This document shows, one piece after another, positions 13,888 through 21,887 of a stretch of 34,640 nt of DNA. Location of the stretch: NCBI GenBank assembly GCA_016203535.1, contig JACQMO010000027.1:1-34640 (forward strand). The letters are read 5' to 3'. Both the position numbers and the translations under genes were made by a program. Under the pieces are notes generated by a model. The model saw only the letters and a list, made by a program, of their open reading frames with translations, had not been told where the DNA came from and did not search any database. The stretch is from Candidatus Uhrbacteria bacterium. Its GTDB lineage: Bacteria; Patescibacteriota; Patescibacteriia; 2-12-FULL-60-25. How positions within the stretch are numbered: the first letter of the stretch is position 1; every line of letters begins with the position of its first letter.

Positions 13888-14523
13888 TTAAAGGAGATCG
13901 CGAAGTCGCTTCGCCGTTTCAAGCGGATCCGCGACGCCGAAAATCGCGCTGGCGGCGCAGAATCGCGAGATGCCCGTGGGTTTGAGCTTTGGGATTGTTT
14001 CCGCGTTGACGTCGATGTCGAAGCCGAGCGGGATTTCCGGCCAACGGCCGTGGATTTCCCAGGCGCGATCGATCATTTGCGGCTGGAGTTTCTGTCCCGA
14101 GAGTCCCGGCTCTGCGCCCATGATGAGGATCTCGTCGAGTTCGAGGGCATGCCGCGCGATCGTGTCGGTCGGGGTCTTGGGGGACAGCGCGAGCCCCGCT
14201 TCTTTTTTAAGCGTGTGGCAGCGGGCGATGAGCGACGCATGGTCGATCTGCGTTTCGACGTGCCAGATGTGGCGCACGACCGACGCGATGTCGCTTGTTT
14301 CCTCCACGGAGCGACCGGGATCCATCACCATGAGATGGAGCTCGAAACGCACGGGAGTCTCGAGCCGGCGCAGGACGTTTACGTCGAACCATGTCCGGTT
14401 CGGAACGAATGCGCCGTCCATGATGTCGATCTGCACGACGGGGAATTCATCATGGAGCAACGCCAACCGTTCACGGAAGGTTTTTTCGTCCGGGGCGAGA
14501 ATCGCCGGGATTAATTCATTCAT
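13888..14523 (-). CDS. Ribulose-phosphate 3-epimerase-like protein with an altered metal site
   Basis: 211 aa, TIM-barrel size for Rpe, which interconverts ribulose-5-P and xylulose-5-P. It keeps IDIMDGAFVPN (D33, D36), ELHLMVMDP (H63), the phosphate loop GAEPGLSGQ, and a late Asp in GFDIDVN (~D173-175). The usual metal-ligand histidine two residues before D33 is Gln here (VVQIDIMDG), and the canonical VDGG is replaced. It may be a divergent epimerase or a related barrel enzyme. It lies 33 nt downstream of rpiB on the same strand. Start ATG 14523 is chosen by homology; no SD is clear. Confidence 0.75.
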   Translation of the reverse strand: MNELIPAILAPDEKTFRERLALLHDEFPVVQIDIMDGAFVPNRTWFDVNVLRRLETPVRFELHLMVMDPGRSVEETSDIASVVRHIWHVETQIDHASLIARCHTLKKEAGLALSPKTPTDTIARHALELDEILIMGAEPGLSGQKLQPQMIDRAWEIHGRWPEIPLGFDIDVNAETIPKLKPTGISRFCAASAIFGVADPLETAKRLRDLL

Positions 14524-14528
14524 ATGGA

Positions 14529-14556
14529 AGATCCTTCGACGTCGCTCAGGATGACG
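14529..14556. repeat. Short intergenic repeat fragment (GTCATCCTGAGCGACGTCG type)
   Basis: The minus strand reads GTCATCCTGAGCGACGTCG and then AAGGATCT. This matches a dispersed palindromic repeat I know from intergenic regions of many bacterial genomes. It occupies almost the whole rpiB to rpe spacer, so it is transcribed between the two cistrons. Confidence 0.45.
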
Positions 14557-14994
14557 TTACTGTAACTGCCTCACTCGTCGGTGGTGGCGCTTGGCCCGGG
14601 AAAATGGCGTCTTCAAAAATATCCGGATCAAATTCATGGCGGCGAGTTTATCCAGATTCCATCCGGACAGGGCGAGGATGTTCGCGTCGTTGTGCCGGCG
14701 CGCCAATTTCACCTCCGCAGCCGAGTGCGCGTCGAATGCCCGCGCGCCGTTCACGCGGTTCGCCGCGATCGCGACGCCGATCCCGCTTCCGCAGATGAGG
14801 ATTCCCCGAGCATCCTTTCCCTTTGCGACCTTCCGTGCGAGCGTCCGTCCGATTGCGGGGTAATCGTCGCCCGCGACGAACCTCGGCGTGAGATCCACGA
14901 GCTCGACCGGCAATGCGCACAGCGCGGAAAACAACCGCTCTTTCAGCCCGAATCCGGCGTGGTCGGCGGCGAGGTAGATCGTTTGCCGTTTCAT
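14557..14994 (-). CDS. rpiB: Ribose-5-phosphate isomerase B
   Basis: 145 aa from ATG 14994 (homology starts at MKRQTIYLAADHAGFGLKER). RpiB interconverts ribose-5-P and ribulose-5-P. Seen: AADHAG (D11, H12), active-site Cys C68 in ICGSGIGVAIAANRV, and HNDANILALSG (H101-N105). Length is normal for the family. The -10 TACACT is 6 nt upstream of ATG without an SD, so the mRNA is probably leaderless. It is divergent from ileS and upstream of the rpe-like gene. Other LacAB/RpiB substrates such as allose-6-P cannot be excluded. Confidence 0.92.
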   Translation of the reverse strand: MKRQTIYLAADHAGFGLKERLFSALCALPVELVDLTPRFVAGDDYPAIGRTLARKVAKGKDARGILICGSGIGVAIAANRVNGARAFDAHSAAEVKLARRHNDANILALSGWNLDKLAAMNLIRIFLKTPFSRAKRHHRRVRQLQ

Positions 14995-15000
14995 GGGCAG

Positions 15001-15006
15001 AGTGTA
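15001..15006 (-). promoter_or_regulatory. -10 element of rpiB (leaderless)
   Basis: TATGG followed by TACACT on the minus strand, the hexamer ending 6 nt before the rpiB ATG. The start of transcription should therefore coincide with the start codon. Confidence 0.55.
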
Positions 15007-15049
15007 CCATAGTCCGGCACCGATCGTCGGACGTCCGACGTCCGAATAT

Positions 15050-17998
15050 ATGTCAGAACCGACCTCGTCTCGTCCTGATTTCCCCAAAATGGAAGAGGAG
15101 ATCGCCGCCTTTTGGAAGAAGAAGGAGATTTTCGAGCGTTCGATTTCGGAACGGTCCGAGAAGAAGGAATTCGTGTTCTACGACGGGCCGCCGTTCGCGA
15201 CCGGGCTTCCGCACTACGGCCACCTGCTCCAATCCGCGATCAAAGACGCGGTGCCGCGGTACTGGACCATGAAGGGCTATCGCGTGCTCCGCCGCTGGGG
15301 GTGGGACTGTCACGGGCTGCCGATCGAAAACCTGATCGAGAAGGAGCTCAAGCTCGACTCCAAGCGCGACATCGAGGGATACGGCATCGACAAGTTCAAC
15401 GCCGCCTGCCGCGCTTCCGTCGACCGGTATGAAAAGGAATGGGACCGGTACATCAAACGCCTCGGCCGCTGGGTGGATTTCGAGCGTTCGTACAAGACCA
15501 TGGACAACGACTATATCGAGTCCGTGTGGTGGGTGTTTTCCGAGCTCTACCGAAAGGGGCTGGTCTACAAGGATCGGCGCGTCTCGCTCTATTGCCCGCG
15601 GTGCGCGACGCCGCTCTCCAATTTCGAGACGGCGATGGGCGACTCGTATGAAACCCGCGAGGATCCTGCGGTCACGGTGAAATTCAAGGTCCGCGGCGCG
15701 GACAAGACCTATCTCCTCGCGTGGACCACGACGCCGTGGACCCTGCCGGCCAATACGGCGATCGCGGCGCATCCGGACCTCGAATACCTGAAGGTCCTGG
15801 TGAGCGCAACCGGAGAGACGTTCATCTTCGCGAAGGATCGGATGAACGACGTCCTCCACGCGTTTTATCCGCTGAAGTCGAACGCGGAGGTGCCGTTCGA
15901 GACCCTTGAGCGCTTACACGGGTCCGACCTCGTCGGGATGGAATACGAGCCGCTCTATTCGTTTGTGCCGCTCGAGAAGCCGGCGCACCGCGTGGTCGCG
16001 ATGGACTACGTGAGCGCGTCGGAAGGCACGGGACTCGTGCACACCGCGCCGGCGTTCGGCGAGGAGGACTTCGCGGCGTCGAAGGCGCATGATTTGCCAG
16101 TGCTCCTCACGGTGGACGAGGAGGGTCGGCAGCGGCCGGAGCTGGGGGACTTTGCCGGGCTGCCGGTGAAAGCGTCGAACCCGCTCATCATCGCGGACCT
16201 GAAGAAACGGGGGCTCCTGTTCGACGAGACGACGATTTCGCACAGCGTCCCCGTGTGCTGGCGGTGCAATTCCGAGCTGCTCTACAAAGCGCAGGCGGCG
16301 TGGTTCGTGGACGTCACGAAGCTCAAACCGAAACTGCTCGAGACCGCGAAAAAGATCACCTGGCATCCGGAACACTTCAAGGAAGGGCGGTTCGGCAACG
16401 GCCTCAAAACCGCGCCGGACTGGTGCATCTCGCGGACGCGCTATTGGGGCGCGCCGCTTCCCGTGTGGGAATGCGGAACCTGCGCCGAGCGTCGCGTCGT
16501 CGGGTCGGTCGCAGAGCTGAAGAAGCTTGCGGCCAAGGAACGTGTGGACGCGAAAAGCGATCTGCATCGTCCCGCGATCGACCGGGTCGTGCTTCCGTGT
16601 TCGTGCGGCGGCGAGATGGCGCGCGTGCCGGACGTGTTCGATTGCTGGTTCGAATCGGGCAGCATGCCGTACGCGTCCGCGCATTATCCCTTTGAGAAGA
16701 AAGACTGGTTTGAAGAACATTTTCCCGCGGATTTTATCGCGGAGGCGCAGGATCAGACGCGCGGCTGGTTTTACAGCCTGCATGTCCTCGCGACGGCGCT
16801 GTTCGGCAAGCCGGCATTCACGGACGTGATCACGACCGGTTTCATCATGTCGGAGGAAGGGAAGAAGCTCTCGAAAAAACTGAAGAATTACAAGGACTCC
16901 TGGGACATCATGACGAGCGTGGGCGCGGACACGTTCCGGCTGTACCTCCTGTCGTCGGCCGTCGTGCGTGGCGAGCAGCTGAACTTCGTGGAAAAGGATT
17001 GCGAGCAACTTCAGCGCGCGGTCCTGGGCACGCTCTGGAACGTCCGCGCGTTTTACTTGCTCTATGCCGGTGACGATCGGATTGAACGGAAGAAGCCGCG
17101 CTCCGCGCACATTCTCGACCGGTGGCTGTACGCGCGGCTCATGACGCTGGAAAAAGAGATGGGGGACGCGATGGACGGATACGATCTCGTCGAGGCGTCG
17201 CGCCTGCTCCGGCCGTTCATTGAAGACCTCTCGACCTGGTGGCTCCGGCGGTCGCGCGAGCGGATGAAGGGGGACGATCCGGACGAGCGGATGGATGCGC
17301 TTCGGACGCTTCGCGAAGTCCTTACGGAACTGGCGCTGCTTATGGCGCCGTTCACCCCGTTTTTTGCCGAGCGGCTGTACCAGGACATGGAGGGCGAGAA
17401 AATGTCCGTGCATCTCGACCGGTGGCCGAAGGCGGACGAGCGGCTCATCGACACGCGGCTTCTCGAAGACATGGCATGGGTGCGCGACGCCGTGACGGAA
17501 GGGCTGGAAGCGCGTGCCGTCGCGAAACTCCCGGTGCGCCAGGCGCTCGGACGGTTCTCGATCCGGTTCCGCGACGCGTCGCAGGCGGACCGGCGTTCAA
17601 AACGCCAGGATCTTCTTGCGCTCGTCCGCGACGAACTCAATGTCGAGCGGGTGGAAATTTCGTCGGGCGAGGATGGGCTCGAAGAATCCGTGGCATGGCA
17701 GGTGACGCTCGACACGACGTTGACTCCCGAGCTCCGTCGGAAAGGCGCGCTCCGCGAGCTGGTCCGGCAATTCATGCACTTGCGCAAGGAGGCGTCGCTG
17801 AACCCCGCGGATCGTATCGTGGCCTTCATTTCGTCCGCCGGCGCCGAGGAGTTCCTGGCGGCGGTCGAGACGGAACTCAAAACGGACATTCGCGCCGCGC
17901 GACTCGCGGTCGGCGAGGCCGCGCCGGCACCCGCGAAATTCACGGCGACGGTGAAGACGACGGAAGGGGAGTTTTTGATCGGCCTGGAGAAGGCGTAG
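15050..17998 (+). CDS. ileS: Isoleucyl-tRNA synthetase, eukaryote-like type
   Basis: 982 aa class I synthetase that charges tRNA-Ile. Start at ATG 15050 (MSEPTSSRPDFP); an in-frame ATG at 14993 would overlap rpiB and adds non-conserved residues. HIGH motif is HYGH (55-58), followed by GWDCHGLPIE. The CP1 editing domain shows TTTPWTLPANTA and GTGLVHTAPAFGEEDF. The KMSKS loop is KLSKK (606-610). The anticodon-binding domain contains STWWLRRSRERMKG. A CPRC motif lies near residue 182. The KLSKK loop and the C-terminal region fit the type 2 (eukaryote/archaea-like) IleRS common in Patescibacteria rather than the E. coli type. Confidence 0.95.
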   Translation: MSEPTSSRPDFPKMEEEIAAFWKKKEIFERSISERSEKKEFVFYDGPPFATGLPHYGHLLQSAIKDAVPRYWTMKGYRVLRRWGWDCHGLPIENLIEKELKLDSKRDIEGYGIDKFNAACRASVDRYEKEWDRYIKRLGRWVDFERSYKTMDNDYIESVWWVFSELYRKGLVYKDRRVSLYCPRCATPLSNFETAMGDSYETREDPAVTVKFKVRGADKTYLLAWTTTPWTLPANTAIAAHPDLEYLKVLVSATGETFIFAKDRMNDVLHAFYPLKSNAEVPFETLERLHGSDLVGMEYEPLYSFVPLEKPAHRVVAMDYVSASEGTGLVHTAPAFGEEDFAASKAHDLPVLLTVDEEGRQRPELGDFAGLPVKASNPLIIADLKKRGLLFDETTISHSVPVCWRCNSELLYKAQAAWFVDVTKLKPKLLETAKKITWHPEHFKEGRFGNGLKTAPDWCISRTRYWGAPLPVWECGTCAERRVVGSVAELKKLAAKERVDAKSDLHRPAIDRVVLPCSCGGEMARVPDVFDCWFESGSMPYASAHYPFEKKDWFEEHFPADFIAEAQDQTRGWFYSLHVLATALFGKPAFTDVITTGFIMSEEGKKLSKKLKNYKDSWDIMTSVGADTFRLYLLSSAVVRGEQLNFVEKDCEQLQRAVLGTLWNVRAFYLLYAGDDRIERKKPRSAHILDRWLYARLMTLEKEMGDAMDGYDLVEASRLLRPFIEDLSTWWLRRSRERMKGDDPDERMDALRTLREVLTELALLMAPFTPFFAERLYQDMEGEKMSVHLDRWPKADERLIDTRLLEDMAWVRDAVTEGLEARAVAKLPVRQALGRFSIRFRDASQADRRSKRQDLLALVRDELNVERVEISSGEDGLEESVAWQVTLDTTLTPELRRKGALRELVRQFMHLRKEASLNPADRIVAFISSAGAEEFLAAVETELKTDIRAARLAVGEAAPAPAKFTATVKTTEGEFLIGLEKA

Positions 17999-18012
17999 AC
18001 GGCCCGCGGGAG

Positions 18013-18041
18013 TTGACAAAACGCCGGAAATCGCCTATGGT
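18013..18041 (+). promoter_or_regulatory. Promoter of the Ser/Thr kinase gene
   Basis: TTGACA (18013-18018), 17-nt spacer, TATGGT (18036-18041). The overlapping TGGTACGCT could serve as an alternative extended -10. A leader of about 65 nt contains the SD AAGGGG. Confidence 0.75.
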
Positions 18042-18112
18042 ACGCTGTTCCCAGATCAGGTGGTTTGGGATTCTTTCACAACCGAACAACGGCCCGCAGA
18101 AAGGGGTGTTGG

Positions 18113-19615
18113 ATGTCCAAGGAGACGTTCATCAAGCGGTTCATTCGAACCAAGGAAGACGACCAGCGCTACGAGCTCGTCGCCGTCCTGGGCGAGGGCG
18201 GCATGGCGAGGGTCTATCTGGGCATCGATCATCTCGAGGGGCGGGAAGTGGCGGTCAAGTATCCCTTGAACGACCTCTATCCCAATCCCGAAGTGATCAG
18301 CCGGTTCCGGCGCGAGATGAAGGTGATGAGCCGCCTGGCACATCCCCATGTCGTCCAGTGCCTCGATCAGGGGCTCGACGAAATGGAGCCCGGCTGTTTC
18401 GACATTTTCTATGTGATGGAGTTTTTCGACGGCGTCGAGCTGTCGGACCTCATCCACCACCATGTCGTCGCCCAGGGGAAGGACCCGATCACGGGGACCC
18501 TGCTCCCGTTCGCCGACATCGGTGACATCCTCCTGCAGCTGCTCGACGCCCTGGGCGCGATCCACAAGCTGGGGCTGGTCCACCGCGACGTCAAGCCGCA
18601 GAACATCCTGTGGCGCCGCCAGCCGAACGGCCGCCTCTTCATCAAGCTCTCCGATTTCGGAGTGGTAAAGGTGATGGAGGACTGTTCGTTCGGGACGCTG
18701 GTGAAGACCGCGAAGCTCACCAAGCCGGACCAGGTCATCGGGACGCTGCTCTACGTGTCCCCGGAACAACTGTTCGCGCAGAACGTGGACGAACGGTCGG
18801 ACCTCTACGCGGTCGGACTCATCGCGTACGAGCTCGTGACCGGACGCTCCGCGCGCGAGTGCACGTCCATCGGCGGTCTCATCATGGAGACGACGCGTGA
18901 CTTTGACGCGAAAAAGCATCCCAGCCGGTTCATCCGGGAGATGAACTCCGCGCTGGAACGATGGATCCTCGATCTCCTGGAACGGGAGCCGGAAAAGCGC
19001 ATCCCGAACGCCCGCGAGGCGATCCGTCGCCTGCAGGAGATTCTGGACGCCCACCGGTCGAGCCTGTCGGAAAGCGGCCGAAAGCCGAAGCCGACGCACG
19101 TGTCGGTCCGGCCGGCTCCGCTCAAGCCCACGAAGCCGTCCAACCCGGCGCGGAGCGGCCGACGGGTGGCGATTGCCGCAGGGGGAGTCCTCGCCGCTCT
19201 CGTCGCGATGATCTTCCTCTTTCCGTCTTCGCAAGGGAACGGAGGCGGGGGAGAGACGCCGGCCGCCGCGGTCGCGTCATCTGCTGAGATGCCGCCTCCG
19301 CCGCCGCCCCCGTCCGCGACGGCGATCCGGCCGGTCCGGCGCACCTCGCTCGCGGATCTTCCGTCAACGGATCAGCGCGGGTACGTCATGGCGACGACGT
19401 CCGTCAAACGGGCGCTCGACCGGAGCGCCGGCGCGACCTGTCCCATCCAGGCCGAGAACGCGCTTTTGTTCATCGCGAACAAGTATCCGGATTTTCCCAA
19501 TCCGAAGTACTGGATCGCGGAGTGCTTCACGCGGAAAAAATGGACCGAAGAAGCCGGACGCATGCGTGAACGGTACAGGGCGCTCTCCGGCAGCGACGAC
19601 GAACCTTCCTACTAG
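18113..19615 (+). CDS. Membrane-anchored Hanks-type Ser/Thr protein kinase
   Basis: 501 aa from ATG 18113. The kinase domain (~20-285) is complete: glycine loop GEGGMARVYLG (27-37), Lys in AVKYPL (K49), HRDVKPQN (157-164), SDFG (D181) and VSPEQ. A basic linker leads to one membrane helix (VAIAAGGVLAALVAMIFLF, ~352-370). A proline-rich stretch and an extracytoplasmic C-terminal domain (~400-490) with two cysteines follow; no PASTA repeats are present. By family it phosphorylates cytoplasmic proteins in response to an external signal. The target is unknown, and no phosphatase gene is seen nearby. The gene has its own promoter and terminator. Confidence 0.92.
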   Translation: MSKETFIKRFIRTKEDDQRYELVAVLGEGGMARVYLGIDHLEGREVAVKYPLNDLYPNPEVISRFRREMKVMSRLAHPHVVQCLDQGLDEMEPGCFDIFYVMEFFDGVELSDLIHHHVVAQGKDPITGTLLPFADIGDILLQLLDALGAIHKLGLVHRDVKPQNILWRRQPNGRLFIKLSDFGVVKVMEDCSFGTLVKTAKLTKPDQVIGTLLYVSPEQLFAQNVDERSDLYAVGLIAYELVTGRSARECTSIGGLIMETTRDFDAKKHPSRFIREMNSALERWILDLLEREPEKRIPNAREAIRRLQEILDAHRSSLSESGRKPKPTHVSVRPAPLKPTKPSNPARSGRRVAIAAGGVLAALVAMIFLFPSSQGNGGGGETPAAAVASSAEMPPPPPPPSATAIRPVRRTSLADLPSTDQRGYVMATTSVKRALDRSAGATCPIQAENALLFIANKYPDFPNPKYWIAECFTRKKWTEEAGRMRERYRALSGSDDEPSY

Positions 19616-19625
19616 GCGTTTCCTC

Positions 19626-19660
19626 AACGCGCTTCGATCACCTTCGGAGCGCGTTTTTTG
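19626..19660 (+). terminator. Intrinsic terminator after the kinase gene
   Basis: AACGCGCT pairs with AGCGCGTT, followed by a run of T, 10 nt after the kinase stop. Confidence 0.85.
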
Positions 19661-19669
19661 TTTCTTTGC

Positions 19670-19675
19670 TAGGAT
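19670..19675 (+). promoter_or_regulatory. -10 element of ruvA (leaderless)
   Basis: TAGGAT ends 6 nt before the ruvA ATG and no SD is present. The identical hexamer precedes infB at 7 nt. The -35 is not recognisable. Confidence 0.45.
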
Positions 19676-19681
19676 GATCCC

Positions 19682-20239
19682 ATGATCGGTTCCCTTCGCG
19701 GCACGGTGCGCGAGATCCATCCGTCGTTCGTGCTCCTCGAGGTCGGCGGCGTCGGGTATTCCGTGTCCGTCGCGCTTCCGACTCTGGACGCCCTCGGCGC
19801 GGGCCAAGACGCGATGCTCTACATCTATGACCACGTCCGCGAAGACGTTCGGGACCTGTTCGGTTTTTTGTCGTATGACGAGTTGGATTTTTTCAAGAAA
19901 CTCCTGAACGTCCCCGGGGTCGGTCCGAAAGCCGCGTTGTCCATGTTGTCCGCAGGGCCATTCCGTGACGTCCAGGGCGCAATCATGTCCGGCGATCTTG
20001 CGCGGCTCACCTCCGTTCCCGGCGTGGGGATGAAGACGGCGCAGAAGGTCGTACTCGAGCTGAAAGGAAAGCTCGTCGGGGAACAAACCGTCAGCCAGCC
20101 CGAGCGGGAAATCATGGACGCGCTCGTATCGCTCGGATATAGCGCGGTGCAGGCGCGCGACGCGCTCGCCCATGCCGGAGGGGAGTCCGGCGATACGTCG
20201 GAACGCGTCCGTCGGGCGCTTAAATATCTTGCCCCATGA
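19682..20239 (+). CDS. ruvA: Holliday junction branch migration protein RuvA
   Basis: 185 aa, slightly short of the ~200 usual for RuvA. The N-terminal OB fold starts MIGSLRGTV and contains GVGYSVSV. Two helix-hairpin-helix motifs follow: NVPGVGPKAALSML and SVPGVGMKTAQKVVLELK. The C-terminal UBA-like domain, which contacts RuvB, is present (ALVSLGYSAVQARDAL). RuvA binds four-way junctions and works with RuvB and RuvC; neither is in the window. The stop overlaps the next gene by 4 nt. Confidence 0.95.
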   Translation: MIGSLRGTVREIHPSFVLLEVGGVGYSVSVALPTLDALGAGQDAMLYIYDHVREDVRDLFGFLSYDELDFFKKLLNVPGVGPKAALSMLSAGPFRDVQGAIMSGDLARLTSVPGVGMKTAQKVVLELKGKLVGEQTVSQPEREIMDALVSLGYSAVQARDALAHAGGESGDTSERVRRALKYLAP

Positions 20240-21255
20240 CCCTGCATGAGATTACGTCGCGCGACGCGTGGGAATCATTCCAGTCGGCACGCCCATGGAG
20301 CCAGTTCACGCAGTCGTGGGCGTGGGGGGAATTTCGGCGCGGCGGCGGATGCGACATCCGGCGGCTCGCGCTGATCAGCCAAGACGGGACCTGGAAGCTC
20401 GCGGCGCAGCTCGAGTTCCGACCGAAGCGGCCCATGAGCGGGTACTGGTTCGCCCCGCGCGGTCCCGTATTTTCCGAGCGGCTCGGTCCGGATGAGCGGA
20501 TCGAAGCGTTTCGCCTGTTCCGGGAGCGCCTGTCCCGTGCGGCCGGCCGCGCGCTGTTTCTCCGCGTGGAGCCCGTCGCCGAACTCGGGAAGCCGGAGGG
20601 GCTTCTCGCGCTCCCGTTCGTACGCAACGTTCCGGTGAATCCCGCCTCAACCGTCCTCATCGATCTTGACCGGTCGCGCGATGACCTGCTCGCCGCCATG
20701 AAACAGAAGACCCGCTATAACATCCGTCTCGCGGAACGGCACGGGGTGACGACGCGCCCGGCGACGCGCCCGGAGGACGTCCGCGCCTTTTTTGACCTGC
20801 ACGAGGCGACGGCGGAGCGCGATCGGTTTACGACGCATGATCGCGCATATCTCACGGAGATGTTCCGGACGCTGGAACGCGAGGGGCTGGCGCGGATCCG
20901 TCTGGCCGAGCGGGACGGAACGCTTCTCGCCGGGAGTCTCGAGATCGTATACGGCCGGACCACGACCTATCTCCATGGCGCGTCATCCGCCGACGGGAAA
21001 AATCTCATGGCGCCATACGCGCTCCACTGGGATGCGATCATGCAGGCGAAGCGCGACGGGTTTTTGACGTACGATTTCTGGGGGGTGAATCCCGCGTCGA
21101 AAGGGGCGTATGCGTACAAGCCGTCATGGGAGGGAATTTCGCGCTTCAAGCTCGGATGGGGCGGGCGGCGCGCCGACCTGTGCGGGACATGGGATCTGCC
21201 GTATCGTCCGACGTTGTACTTTTTGGCGTTTCCGCGGCTGTGGTGGAGGTTATAG
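20236..21255 (+). CDS. FemAB-like aminoacyl transferase (peptidoglycan bridge type)
   Basis: 339 aa with the double GNAT layout of Fem/MurM proteins. N-terminal SFQSARPWSQFTQSWAWGEF, a central block KQKTRYNIRLAERHGV, then DFFDLHEATAERDRF-type and YGRTTTYLHGASS, with a C-terminal YDFWGVNP and KPSWEGISRFKLGWGG. Family members add amino acids from aminoacyl-tRNA to the lipid II stem peptide; substrate and residue cannot be predicted here. It starts 4 nt inside ruvA (ATGA), so translation is coupled. Several Fem-like genes per genome are common in Patescibacteria. Confidence 0.88.
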   Translation: MTLHEITSRDAWESFQSARPWSQFTQSWAWGEFRRGGGCDIRRLALISQDGTWKLAAQLEFRPKRPMSGYWFAPRGPVFSERLGPDERIEAFRLFRERLSRAAGRALFLRVEPVAELGKPEGLLALPFVRNVPVNPASTVLIDLDRSRDDLLAAMKQKTRYNIRLAERHGVTTRPATRPEDVRAFFDLHEATAERDRFTTHDRAYLTEMFRTLEREGLARIRLAERDGTLLAGSLEIVYGRTTTYLHGASSADGKNLMAPYALHWDAIMQAKRDGFLTYDFWGVNPASKGAYAYKPSWEGISRFKLGWGGRRADLCGTWDLPYRPTLYFLAFPRLWWRL

Positions 21256-21309
21256 CCGTGCCATGGTATTCTGAAATGGTCCTTTATTCTTAAGTTTTTC
21301 ATCGCTTGT

Positions 21310-21543
21310 ATGATGATGAAAATGTGCGGTGTGCATAAGGTCGCCTGGATCCTCGTGATCGTCGGCGCCTTGAATTGGGGGCTGGTCGGCGCCTTCAACT
21401 TTAATCTGGTGAATACGATTCTCGGCGCCTGGCCGACGGTCGAGCGCATCGTGTACGTCCTCGTCGGACTGTCCGCGGTCTCCATGTTCTTCTGCGGCGC
21501 TTGCAAGGCCTGCAAGATGGGCGGGGAGATGAAGAAGATGTAA
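21310..21543 (+). CDS. Small DUF378 membrane protein
   Basis: 77 aa. Two membrane helices (about 10-30 and 45-64) and the DUF378 hallmark ILVIVGALNWGLVG. The C-terminus is Cys/Lys/Met-rich (CGACKACKMGG), with four cysteines in total, so metal binding or disulfides are conceivable. Function is unknown. Alternative starts lie 3 and 6 nt downstream (ATGATGATG). It is followed 17 nt later by the bidirectional terminator shared with tRNA-Lys. Confidence 0.8.
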   Translation: MMMKMCGVHKVAWILVIVGALNWGLVGAFNFNLVNTILGAWPTVERIVYVLVGLSAVSMFFCGACKACKMGGEMKKM

Positions 21544-21560
21544 GAGAAAAGATTTTCAAA

Positions 21561-21586
21561 CAAAAATCCCCGCGAGGGGATTTTTG
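21561..21586. terminator. Bidirectional terminator (DUF378 gene and tRNA-Lys)
   Basis: AAAAATCCCC/GGGGATTTTT stem with loop GCGA. It ends the DUF378 gene on plus and tRNA-Lys on minus. It is the exact reverse complement of the element at 21846-21871. Confidence 0.85.
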
Positions 21587-21589
21587 TTT

Positions 21590-21666
21590 TGGTGCGTCGC
21601 CCCGGAATCGAACCGGGAACCTTGGGCTTAAGAGGCCCCTGCTCTAACCAATTGAGCTAGCGACGC
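21590..21666 (-). tRNA. tRNA-Lys(CUU)
   Basis: Full cloverleaf on the minus strand: acceptor GCGTCGC/GCGACGC, D-arm GCTC...GAGC, anticodon loop CTCTTAA giving CUU, T-arm CCCGG TTCGATT CCGGG, discriminator A and encoded CCA. The top pair of the anticodon stem (27-43) is G-A, a mismatch. It has its own promoter at 21686-21714. Confidence 0.93.
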
Positions 21667-21685
21667 GCGCGTTTTGAGCGTTCGG

Positions 21686-21714
21686 ATGATACGAAATCCC
21701 AAACGCCCAGTCAA
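21686..21714 (-). promoter_or_regulatory. Promoter of tRNA-Lys
   Basis: -35 TTGACT (21714-21709), 17-nt spacer, -10 TATCAT (21691-21686). Confidence 0.8.
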
Positions 21715-21723
21715 GAAAACCCC

Positions 21724-21752
21724 TTGTCCCAAATGACGTTTTCCGTTATGCT
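21724..21752 (+). promoter_or_regulatory. Promoter of tRNA-Arg
   Basis: -35 TTGTCC (21724-21729), 17-nt spacer, -10 TATGCT (21747-21752). It is back to back with the tRNA-Lys promoter; the two -35 boxes are 9 nt apart. Confidence 0.75.
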
Positions 21753-21765
21753 CGCTCCGCTTTCC

Positions 21766-21842
21766 GCGCCCCTAGCTCAGCTGGATAGAGCGCTTCCCTC
21801 CGAAGGAAGAGGTCAGACGTTCGAATCGTCTGGGGCGCACCA
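21766..21842 (+). tRNA. tRNA-Arg(CCG)
   Basis: Acceptor GCGCCCC/GGGGCGC, D-arm GCTC...GAGC, anticodon stem CTTCC/GGAAG with loop CTCCGAA (anticodon CCG), T-arm AGACG TTCGAAT CGTCT, discriminator A and encoded CCA. It reads CGG codons, in keeping with the high GC content. Confidence 0.96.
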
Positions 21843-21845
21843 TTT

Positions 21846-21871
21846 CAAAAATCCCCTCGCGGGGATTTTTG
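21846..21871. terminator. Bidirectional terminator (tRNA-Arg and large secreted protein)
   Basis: AAAAATCCCC/GGGGATTTTT stem with loop TCGC directly after tRNA-Arg. On the minus strand it also follows the stop of the 799-aa secreted protein gene. Confidence 0.87.
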
Positions 21872-21887
21872 AGTCGCCGCTGAGTCG

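Noticed and set aside
15080-15095. CCCCAAAA at the start of ileS as another slippery site
   Set aside because: The codon phase is TTC CCC AAA ATG, which does not give X XXY YYZ, and the ileS frame continues uninterrupted.
21590-21666. tRNA-Lys as a degenerate tRNA because of the G27-A43 mismatch
   Set aside because: All other stems pair, the invariant positions and encoded CCA are present, and it has a strong promoter and terminator.
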